DNA of 26,277 nucleotides from Didymodactylos carnosus (taxonomy: Eukaryota; Rotifera; Eurotatoria; Philodinida; Philodinidae), in the NCBI GenBank assembly GCA_905250885.1, contig CAJNOQ010002104.1, positions 1 through 26,277 of the forward strand. Reading direction: 5' to 3'. Under the pieces are notes generated by a model. That model ran no database searches, was not told the origin of the DNA, and saw only the letters and a list, made by a program, of their open reading frames with translations. Below are positions 11,884 through 20,860 of this stretch, piece by piece. Both the position numbers and the translations under genes were made by a program. The first letter of the stretch is position 1. Every line of letters begins with the position of its first letter.

Positions 11884-12246
11884 TGCTAACCAAAATTTTC
11901 TGAAATCGAAGAATGTTCGAAATATCATGAATTATTGTTAATACTAATATTGTTTGTTGAGAAAACGTTGATAAACGTGAATAATACGTGTACGAATAAC
12001 TCAAGTATGTTCATTATTTGATTTCATAATATAACCAAGCTATTCGCAAAGCCGAAACTTTTGCGCAGGGTTTTGCAAGAATACCAATCATTATTGAAGA
12101 TATTGTACAATATTATTGAGTAATACTGTGTTGCACAATACACTGAATTCCAACTTTTTAACCTTAATATCATTTACATTCATAAAAACGTGATCAAGCG
12201 CATCCCAATCAGGATCTAAAAATGTACCCCGATCGAGATTGGGTAT

Positions 12247-12635
12247 GCACTGATTAATAATTGATGTTAGGGCATTCAGCAAAGTGGTTCCGAATCAGTT
12301 ATAAAGAAACACTTAGAGCTACCGAATATCTCACTGAACTGCAAAAATGTTTTTAGTATTATCGGTGACAGAACTATAAACATCCAAAACTGAGCAAAAT
12401 TGTAAAAAGTTAATCGCCTACCAATTATTTTTCTGTGATTTTAGTGCGTTTTCCGTTTATCATATTTTCTCTCTGTATAACATTAAAAATTTTACATTAA
12501 AATTCTTCTAGCATTTCAGTTTGGTAGAGCAAACATTTTTCTACAAAATGAGACATTCGGCAGCTCTAAGTGCTTCTTTATAACTGATTCGGAACGACTT
12601 TGCTGAATGATCTAACATCGATTATTAATTGATGC
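12247..12635. mobile_element. Foldback element with 79-bp inverted arms
   Basis: 12247-12325 and 12557-12635 are reverse complements over 79 bp with few mismatches; both contain the core cagctctaagtg...taactgattcggaac...gctgaatg. Pairing continues inward with gaps to about 12353 and 12530 (gaaaaatgttt). Weaker similarity continues outward: both flanks carry caataatattgt (near 12110 and 12730). The centre has no ORF. This is the structure of a foldback or long-TIR non-autonomous transposon. No target-site duplication was identified and the true ends may lie within the flanking AT palindromes. Confidence 0.7.
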
Positions 12636-12720
12636 ATGTCTAATTGGGTTTATATTTTGACTCAAAACTGGATAAAGCGCATTCGTCTGTACTGTAAAAG
12701 TAGGCGCTGGACTCGAGCGA

Positions 12721-12840
12721 CGCAATACCCAATAATATTGTGAAAATCCAATATATTAGATGCCCAATATTATTGGTTCCAATATATTGGGTACGATATT
12801 GGGTATACAATAATATTGAGGCCCAATATATTGTATTGGT
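12721..12840. repeat. Array of palindromic CCAATATATTGG-type units
   Basis: About eight variants of (c)ccaatatattgg or ccaatattattgg follow one another in this 120 bp (for example tccaatatattaga, gcccaatattattgg, ttccaatatattggg, gatattgggtata, gcccaatatattg). Each unit is self-complementary, so the whole stretch can form hairpins in both strands. It adjoins the foldback element and may be its outer part. The motif gtgcatgcctaat just after it (12839-12851) resembles sequences near the foldback arms (gatgcatgtctaat at 12631). Confidence 0.6.
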
Positions 12841-12971
12841 GCATGCCTAATCGCAAATTTTTACAGTGATCATTTAATCCCGATACACACATTCGTCGGA
12901 TCAACTTGTCGATCCATTTTCGCTATTAGCTCCTGAAAGTACTTTCTCATTCGTTGACAAATACTGTGTTA

Positions 12972-14039
12972 ATGAGAACTTTATCGACCGATGGTAAATA
13001 TGATGTAACAGAAGAAATTGACTTTCAACGTAAACAAAAGAAAATCGATAGAGAGCGAATATTATTAAAAAACAGATTTTATGTAAAATGATACTTAACC
13101 GACGAAGCGATTGAACATTTGAATAATAATGCAGAAGTATTGAACGATATCGTGACTTACGTTATATCACCGAAAGTCAAAGTGCAATGATCAAAACGAA
13201 TCAACAGCTCATCGATTTATTACCAAATTTCGCACATCAACAACAAACATCTACATCAGTGATTGAGAAACTTGTAACAATAATCGATAAATTACATATG
13301 AAATTTGATCAACAGCTGGCTTTTGAAGTGACGAATCAATCTTTGGCACCAATATTCTCATCTCAACCAGTTCAACAATCACAAACACCTTCAATACTAC
13401 CATTGAATACATCCTCTAGTCAAAGTCAAAGAACGACATCGATTGTACCAACACCAACAAAACAGTTATCATCCACAAAAAAACAATCGACAATAACGAC
13501 AACGGCAAATTCAAACAATAAACCGATTAAACGTCAAGTTCAACATTTGCGAATCACATATAGTTTATGTAGTGACTTACATTCGTCAGACTTTTCATCA
13601 TCATCAACAGTCAAACATGTTTGTACTCATGAACAAAACTATTAATGGTGTAACAAGAGCAATTAACAACGGTCAATATCATCATTTGCTAAAATCGCTT
13701 GATTCGGTCACGTTTGTTGTGGGTACCAATAATCTCGATGAAGAACCTCCATTACATGCATTCTCTAAAGCCAAAGATCTGTTGTCAGTAACGAATCAAT
13801 ATCATTCAAAGAAGAAAATATCAATTGCCAAAGTACCATTTAGAACAAAACAGACCTACCGTACGACAAACATCATGAAAGGTGTAAAAGAATATAATGA
13901 AGGTCTTGGTACATTAATATTTGATTACGACAATGTTGACATATTAGATATGGATTTAAAACCCGATACGTTGATCGATGAAATACATATGAACGCTAAA
14001 GGATCTGTGTACATAATACAAATACTCTCACCCAAATAG
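12972..14039 (+). pseudogene. Broken mobile-element ORF with SGNH-esterase-like C-terminus
   Basis: Three overlapping frames are read in order. 12972-13091 (MRTLSTDGKYDV to a stop) continues past the stop (YLTDEAIEHLNNN). It then shifts frame near 13150 into 13187-13645, a Gln/Ser/Thr-rich linker ending in a possible SGNH block I relic (CSDLHSSDF). A second shift leads to 13572-14039, which carries a GTNN motif (residues 51-54, block III) and DEIH (136-139, block V Asp-x-x-His). The block I serine is missing. SGNH/GDSL domains of this kind are known in ORF1 of CR1-like LINEs and, as I recall, in ORFs carried by bdelloid giant telomeric retroelements. At least one stop and two frameshifts make this copy inactive. 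No reverse transcriptase remnant was found beside it. A weak coding trace extends upstream to about 12905 (DPFSLLAPES). Confidence 0.6.
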
Positions 14040-14150
14040 GCTCGTTTTCAGCGGAACCAATAAGTACGCTGCTTAATAAGAATAAAATAGACGATCTTTT
14101 CAGCTCGCACAACTATTAAACGACGCAAGTATTTTCTTAAAAGGTACATA

Positions 14151-14417
14151 ATATAAATCTGGATAAGCTCTGGCTCAGGAGTATCCCGAAATTACGTAGG
14201 TCAAGCAACAAAAAACTTTCTTTCGCCGTTCGTATTAAAAATAAGTGCAGAAGTGAAGCAAGGTGTATTATATGGGCAGTTCTTCATCGTTTTGAATGAT
14301 AAACTAAAAATTCCTCTTTTCATTAAAGCTGTATAAAATAAGGAATATCTGTATCTTTTAACTACTTGGCAAGTGTTAGCAAATGTCTATATAGCCAGAG
14401 CTTATCCAGATTTATAT
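14151..14417. mobile_element. 267-bp element with perfect 25-bp terminal inverted repeats
   Basis: 14151-14175 (starting atataaatctggataagc) and 14393-14417 (ending gcttatccagatttatat) are exact reverse complements over 25 bp. Pairing extends outward for about another 10 bp with mismatches (ggtacata against ggcatatg). The 217 bp between them has no ORF or further symmetry. Size and structure fit a MITE. It lies about 110 bp after the broken SGNH ORF and could alternatively belong to the same composite element. Confidence 0.65.
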
Positions 14418-15109
14418 CATATGCCTTAATCTTTCGAAAGTTATCACGTGTACAATATTAAGGGATTGATAACAAGAGTGCCCGTTGCGTGGACAAGCAA
14501 AGTATTAAAGCAATGACCGTCTTCTGTATAAAATATTTCCATTGCGTTGTGAGTACACATGATATTCTGGCAGCTGTAATTCTCATGTAAGTTTCACAAT
14601 CTTTTTCGTTTTCACTCAGACTATACATTCTGATGCTATATGACAAAAGTAATGTATTGAGGAACAAGCAGAAATTCTACCACCCGAAATATATGATGCG
14701 CTGTTCATCCTCTACCTGCATATATATTCAACGACATAGAAGGGCGTATGAATTCATTTCTGGGATTTTTCTTTATAACTTCAACATGCGAGAAAAGGAG
14801 AAATCCTTTTGTAAATGGAGGGGGTCCCGACGAGATCTTTGCGCCGTACAATGTAACTCGTTGCGCTGATTCTGAATGCAAAAATCTCGATTGACGCAAG
14901 TTCGTGGAGAGGTCCTGCAGCCAACCTGAGAATACTTGTGGTGCGAAAGGAACATTCATTACATGCACTCTAAGGAAATGCTAACTAAATTTGTGCTGCC
15001 TCTTGTACGCTGATCATAAAAGGTCGCGCGCTTCGTTTTCATTGGTTGAGCTAATCAGCCTTCCGTTTTTTACGTGCAATGAATCATGAATAAGAGAGAG
15101 ATCAGAGTA

Positions 15110-15233
15110 AAGGTAACGCTTGTCTGTACTCGCTCGGTCGCTTGACTTTAGGAACTTATACCTGGGAACGACCTTCTATCACTTCTGAATCCACGACAAT
15201 GCTCACGCCTCCCTTCGATCGGCGTTCGCAGCC
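15110..15233. repeat. Direct repeat family A, copy 1
   Basis: This stretch starts aaggtaacgcttgtctg, continues through ctcgctcggtcgcttgact, and ends ctcccttcgatcggcgttcgc. It is matched along its length by 16276-16392, with substitutions and small indels. The last 30 bp recur a third time at 16441-16471. It is non-coding. I looked for tRNA-like A and B boxes that would indicate a SINE and saw none convincing. Confidence 0.6.
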
Positions 15234-15617
15234 AGTATAGTTCAGAAACACTGTGAACTTCTCTGATTCTGAAAAAGAGTCCAATTTAATGGGTACTTCC
15301 ATTCAGGTTCGCCCACTTTATACAGACATACTAGTTGCTAAGCTTTCAAGGCTCTACTCGTGTGGAGCATAAAAAGTTACATACAGTTCATATTTGTTTA
15401 TTTAAAAAGTTATATTCTGCATGCCTTTTCAGGGATGTCAAGTTTCCGCCTCTCTTACAATGAAGCAACGTTGACCTTGTTTTTCTTTACATGTATAGAG
15501 TTAATATCGACGTTTAATATACTACATGAAGGACCAGCTTGAGTGGTATCGGTGCTGATACTCAAAACTTGTCCTAGTACGTTTTTAAAATACTAAATTG
15601 GACGAACCAATCAAAAA

Positions 15618-15819
15618 AGACGATAAGCTAGCACTAACCTCACTCCTAGCATTTAGTCCTAGCGTATCTTAACCCAGTATAACTGAGAAATGTTGTGAAC
15701 TTATGTGATTCCACAGAAAAAGGGCACAAAGTAATATAAAGCTAAAACATTTTTTCGACACCTGCTGAAAATCCGAATGGAGGCTGCAAGTATTTCTGAT
15801 CAATTCGCCATGATAGACC
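15618..15819. repeat. Direct repeat family B, copy 1
   Basis: The best-conserved core is cttaacccagtataactgag followed by aaatgttgtgaactt and gattccac-gaaaaa. The copy ends with ttcgccatgatagac. It is matched by 16899-17134. A shorter relic of the same core (cactgtgaacttctctgattctg) follows copy A1 at about 15248-15275. Non-coding. Confidence 0.6.
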
Positions 15820-16275
15820 ACCTGTATTCTGTAGGCTTTATTATCCGTAGATCAAAATGGACTGATTTCTGGCGACGTCTATCTCCCAACTTCAGAAATG
15901 TTTGCTTAGTTTTTGTTCTCTCTGCATCACTAATTATTTTTTTAGTCATCTCTTTTAATATTTTCTCGGTTGTGTAAGAAATAATTTTCTAATTTTCTCT
16001 CTTGTGATTCGCTTATCCATAGAATATCTGACAGCCATTTGTCCGTATTTTGCGCACACACACACAGACTGTCTGTGTCTGTCATTACGGTACGCGAACT
16101 AAATTGAAAATACGCTTTGTATCAACCAATAGGAAAAGACAGAACGATAAAATCCACGAATTACGGCGCTTATGTACGCGCTGCTCAAAGTTCTCATTAG
16201 AAACCCTGCACAGACAGACAACCATTTGGTAAGACCCTAGACCAAAGTCAAGGAAATATTTCTTCTGTTTTAAAC

Positions 16276-16392
16276 AAGGTAACGCTCGTCTGCACCCGCT
16301 CGGTCCCTTGACTATGTATATCTGCGAACTACCTTTCATGACTTTGAATCCAAGATAAAACTTACACCTCCCTTCGGTCGGTGTTCGCGACC
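16276..16392. repeat. Direct repeat family A, copy 2
   Basis: It starts aaggtaacgctcgtctg and ends ctcccttcggtcggtgttcgcg, and is co-linear with 15110-15233. A third, partial copy (gctcacgcccccct tccgtcagcg) follows at 16441-16471. Confidence 0.6.
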
Positions 16393-16898
16393 CTACAAAG
16401 ATCTGCAGAGTTCTAAAAGTACTCCTGAACTGAAGTCAGTGCTCACGCCCCCCTTCCGTCAGCGTTCTCACCTATAATGTTTTTAATGACTAGTGGGACA
16501 AACGAGAGCAAAGTGGGTTTCCATTCTGTTTTCCATAGTGAGAAAAGTATATCCCACTATGTTTTCCAGTTTGTTTTTGACAAATTTTCACTTTATCTTT
16601 TTTTCATATTTTCTGTCTTACAAAATTAACCCATCGATGTCTGTTCGTTGAACACTTGTGAGCGAGAGAACTAGTAGAATTTCTGTTTAATCGTCTAATT
16701 TTCCTCACAATACGACATCGCTAGTGTCTGAAGATTAACATCAACATGATATTAGTCAAAAAGGATTTGTGACTTCTAACTAAACGTATAAAAGCGTTCT
16801 AAACGTTTGCAGTGTTGTTTTTACCCAACGGATAAATTCTGAAGACGACAATAAAAAAGAGTGTCGTTATATCTTCTCACTGGAATAGTATGAACCAA

Positions 16899-17134
16899 GC
16901 AGAAAAGAGGCTAAGCTAGGACTAGTAGTTGGAGTAAATGCTAGGACTGAGTGTAGCCCTGGACTGCACTCAATCCTCGCGTGTCTTAATCCAGCATAAC
17001 TGAGAAATGTTGTGAACTTCTCTGATTCCACGGAAAAATCGTACAATGTAACATAAATCTGAAAATTTTTCTGGGCGCGCTCTGAAGATTCGAAGCGAGT
17101 CCGCAAATATTTTTGATGGATTCGCCATGATAGA
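16899..17134. repeat. Direct repeat family B, copy 2
   Basis: It is co-linear with 15618-15819: aggctaagctagg, then cttaatccagcataactgag, aaatgttgtgaacttctctg and attcgccatgatagat. The first third is about 35 bp longer than in copy 1 (extra aggactgagtgtagccc region). Confidence 0.6.
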
Positions 17135-17285
17135 TTATGAAGTCTATCATAGCATTTTTTATTTAGGTTTTTTTCGGGGTGAAGTGTTTTTGTTTTGTGG
17201 TCGGTAGTGGTTTGTGTTTAGTACTCCTTTCCATGGTGTCGTGGGATTTTGTGTGCGATATGCCAGCTGCTTGCTGTGTCATAGA

Positions 17286-17498
17286 GTAATCGACCATGCT
17301 GAGTCGAGTGGTGATGTTTATTTTCAGTTTTGAAGTGATTGGAATCATTTAATTGGATATTTCTGAAATTTTTATATTCGTACGTTATGTCGTGCTATGC
17401 GGCGTATTGAGTCGATTTCAAAAAAGTTTAATCTGGCGAATTAATTCGCTTCGAAACTGAAAATAAACATCACAACTCAACTCAGCATGATCGATTAT
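17286..17498. mobile_element. Inverted-repeat element with ~55-bp arms
   Basis: 17286-17340 and 17443-17498 are reverse complements with about five mismatches; the shared core is gtgatgtttattttcagttt on one side and its complement aaactgaaaataaacatcac on the other. The 102-bp loop has no ORF. The structure suggests a small foldback or MITE remnant. It directly follows copy 2 of direct repeat B. Confidence 0.6.
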
Positions 17499-17607
17499 GT
17501 ATATAAATAGAGAACAATTTCCTCTATCGAATGGTTGTAATAGAATTTCAAATCCAACGAGGAATCTTTTCGCTAGGCAGTGCCCAATATGTCAAGCGAA
17601 AACTCAT

Positions 17608-17634
17608 CTGATTGGTCAATTGTTGACCAATCAG
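17608..17634. repeat. Perfect 12-bp palindrome with 3-bp spacer
   Basis: ctgattggtcaa (17608-17619) and ttgaccaatcag (17623-17634) are exact reverse complements around ttg. It contains two opposed attgg/ccaat boxes. With no gene attached, it is only a candidate protein-binding or hairpin site. Confidence 0.5.
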
Positions 17635-17796
17635 CTTTCAGCATTTCTATACAAAAAATATTATTCTCTTTGGAATGTTGAAAACCGCAGGTCGCTGCTT
17701 CCTATCCGCAGTTATTCAACTTACAACCGAGTGCATTGTTCATTGAAATGGATAGTAGTTAATAGAGGTGTCACTTTACTGTTCTTTACGAAGTGA

Positions 17797-18065
17797 TCAG
17801 TAATAAAACGTATTAGTTATTACCTGGAAATAAGTAATAAATCTTATTACTTATCACTTTTGTCAAGTAATAATCTTTTATTACCTTACTTATTACTGAT
17901 AAGAGGCAAAATAATAGAAATTAATAAGTAAAATGATGAAAAATTATTACCTAAAGAAGTAATAAGTAATAAAACAACAAGATGTATTACCTTTTTACCG
18001 GTAACAAGTAACAAACGTTTATTACTTTTACCGGATAATGTAATAATTAGTAAAAGTAAAGTAGC
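17797..18065. repeat. GTAATAA-rich dispersed repeat, copy 2
   Basis: About 270 bp composed of gtaataa and ttattac variants in both orientations (cagtaataaaacgtattagttattacc, aagtaataaatcttattactt, ttaccggtaacaagtaac, ttaccggataatgtaataa). It is the same sequence style as 8378-8570, including accg-flanked units. Many sub-segments are self-complementary. No coding capacity. Confidence 0.6.
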
Positions 18066-18090
18066 ACTTCTACTAGTTAGAATGAAATAG

Positions 18091-18108
18091 AATATATATA
18101 TATATATA
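18091..18108. repeat. (AT)n microsatellite
   Basis: A run of about eight TA dinucleotides follows the GTAATAA-rich block. Confidence 0.85.
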
Positions 18109-18109
18109 A

Positions 18110-20860
18110 AAGAACTGACGTGAGCAAAATTAACAGAACCTACATAAGAGACTTGATACGTGTTTGTAATGATAATGAATGCAATGAAGATTTGCGATGC
18201 TAATTAAAAAAGAATGTCGAATATAAGTTGTGCTGCTTAGTGGCGTTGACACAGTGGCTTCTATGCGATCATGAGTTCGTAAACTTAACTACTCTACTAA
18301 GTCTCCGTTGAAAGAAGAGAAACAGAAGAAGGATAGATTCTAATCGGTGTAAGATGCATCGAATTTAAACTTCGAGTGAAACATTCTTTTGCGTTTATTA
18401 TACATATTCTGTTCATCAGGACGAGCTGATCACAAATATCACCTCTTATTTTGATCTGACCGCATCTTCAGATTAAAAATTGCGAAATACTGAGCATGTC
18501 TCAAAAATAGAAAAATCCTTTTTGTATTTGTAATAAAAAAAAATACTTTCTGAAAAATATTCTACAGCTTGTTCCCAAAACACTTTAGAGGTTTGAATCT
18601 ATTTCCATTGGATTCCTCGTTGAAAACTGAGCCAAGAAAACCGTGTTTCAAGGCTTTATTTTTCTTTCAAATCTCGTTTATATGTCACAGAATAGGTAAA
18701 AAACAACGTTGAATCCGACCGATTCAACCCTCATTTACGGTCTCTAGAAGGGTCTCCAGAGGGTTTCATAGATACTATTCAAGCGAAACCTCACAAATCT
18801 CCATTCTTGCGACGAAAAAACCTGCTCCTAAAACCAAAAACTGGTTTCTCATGGAATGCAGGTATCGGAACAATCCTTTAAATAATGGTTCCTACAATGC
18901 GGATTGTTTGTACGAATGAAAGTAAACGAAAATGAGATGCTAAGAGCACAACATGCTTCAATAGCTAGAAGAAAATTGGAGCCAATTCGAAATGAGAGAA
19001 AACTATTATGTACATATAACCGTACGACCACTTATAGATCCCATAAGAAGCCTGGTAACATTTCAGTTGTTAAGAATGCAAACAGAGATACGTATAATGA
19101 CAAGGTATTATTTCGCTATTCTAGCCATCGACCTGAGCATGCCATGCCTGCCAATAATCGTAACAGATCATAGAATAAATACTTCATCCCGTGCCGACGC
19201 GAGACAGAACGAAGCCATGTATACGTTCTTTCTTACCTCTTCGTCCAAGATAAGAAAAGAAACAAGTTTTCGGTATTGTTTCGAAGAAGAGAAAAGCTTT
19301 CAACATTTTCAGTGTTATCATTTTGTTGCTTTTTATTTTATGATACTTTTCTAGTACATCTCTCATTTTGTCTCTGGATATGTGATACATTTCTTTCTAT
19401 AGCTAACCCTGCAAAAGAATTCACTGGTGCTATTATTCATCAATGCAACCATCATCCACTGACTTTTCAACAGCAAATATAGTGTTTAGAGATTTTATCG
19501 TTCCCAATGTTTGTCGGCCAAATAGTCTGACTCGCTATTTCTTTCCAAGTATACAGCTACACTCACAGATAACGGCCCATGTAAAGTTTATATGTGCTGT
19601 TTACATTGTAAACAGTAAGCATAAGAGGTAACTATATTAACCTTCTCGTTCTTTCGTCAATCAAACAATAACGAGGAGAATAAGAGAACAATAGAGTAGA
19701 ACAAATGAGAACTCAAGCGTCCGTTGTTTCTTTCATAACTCATCTATTTACCCACTTCATCTGATGCACACAACATACATAAAAACGAAAAATTCTGAGA
19801 TTGAAATGTATTTCATTTTACCTTCCAGTACAAATGCATGTTTTTGATTCTGTTGGTAGAAATTTTCGAAAGAACGAAACGATTTTTTTGATTGACATGA
19901 GATAAACCAGTAGCGGGTAAAACATAACTTATCAGAGTAGGTTGGATTATTTCCTTAACTAATCAAAATCATGATGACGACATATAGATACCTGTAACCG
20001 ATAAATATTGTATGAAAATAAATCTTAAAAGAGTTTTTTTTAAAGATTATCTTTACGACCTTTGAATACAGGGATGCCTGCTGAAAAAAAGTAAAGGGGG
20101 ACAAATTTTGGAAAAAGAGGGACTGTTTTTTCTACAAAGCGGAATAACACAAAACACATTATTTGTTGCGCGATATCATTGACAGAATTAAACACACTTG
20201 AGTATAGTCTTTTGTTCTGGTCTTTCTAATATTACTATGTCAAAACATAAAATTTAAGATAACTATCTTTTGTCACACAAAAAGCACTAAACGTTCAATT
20301 CAGGCGTAATTTTTTACTGTGTTCATATTTTCATTCCACGAATGCTCTTACTAGGAACGTCTTTTTTATCAAAATCATAAATCTTAATCATGAAAATTAT
20401 TGCACGTTAAATTTTCGTGATTAATGCGCTTATTGTTTATGAAGTTAATGATTTACTTGAAAGGTCTTTGTAAAATCTTTCAACTAAATTCTAATTTTCA
20501 ACTCTGCTTTTAGTGTTATTTCTTATGTGAAATCTCATATAAGAAAAATTACTAAACGCTAAAAGTCTGTTAAACTGGAAACGTAATACAACAGTGAAAA
20601 GTCCATCGAAGATGGTCAAAAGAAAATATCCTTGAAAAGGAGGACATCCTGGGGACAGACTTTCGCGGGGGACAAATCTTTAAATGTGGGATTGTCCGCC
20701 TTATTGCCTTACTCACATCTGGCAACCCCGTTTGAATAGTTCTATTTCTTCATTGGTCGATTTTACAACTTTTTTAGATTCTACGTATCAAAGATAAGGA
20801 AAAGCTTTACAACAGAGTAAAGAAACAATCAATATATTTTTTAACTCTTCTAACGGCTTC
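18110..20860. other. Gene-poor region upstream of the transglutaminase-like gene
   Basis: No frame here has a recognisable domain. The overlapping frames at 18904-19173 and 18992-19354 have no motif and conflict with each other. It contains a small palindrome at 19597-19615 (ctgtttac-att-gtaaacag). A stretch at 18608-18660 resembles 25145-25200. Related g-rich patches occur at 20090-20115 (gggggacaaattttgg) and 20665-20685 (gggggacaaatcttt). The last 100 bp before 20861 may hold the promoter and 5'UTR of the next gene, but I saw no clear TATA box; a tttttttag at about 20770-20778 could be a 5'UTR acceptor. Confidence 0.45.

Noticed and set aside
11647-12004. Minus-strand frames with repeated HLGATT/IWAQ-like residues
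   Set aside because: The apparent protein repeat is just the translation of the 15-16 bp DNA array.
15110-15233. Possible tRNA-derived SINE head in direct repeat A
   Set aside because: No convincing B box or cloverleaf could be drawn and there is no poly-A or simple-repeat tail.
15777-15977. 66-residue frame with a hydrophobic C-terminal stretch
   Set aside because: It starts within direct repeat B, whose other copy does not preserve the frame; the hydrophobic end is T-rich DNA.
17497-17796. 99-residue plus-strand frame with a CPICQ motif
   Set aside because: Only one Cys pair, no zinc-finger continuation, and it spans the palindrome and repeat DNA; likely chance.
18904-19354. Overlapping frames of 89 and 120 residues
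   Set aside because: They overlap in different frames, show no domain and no consistent splice sites.
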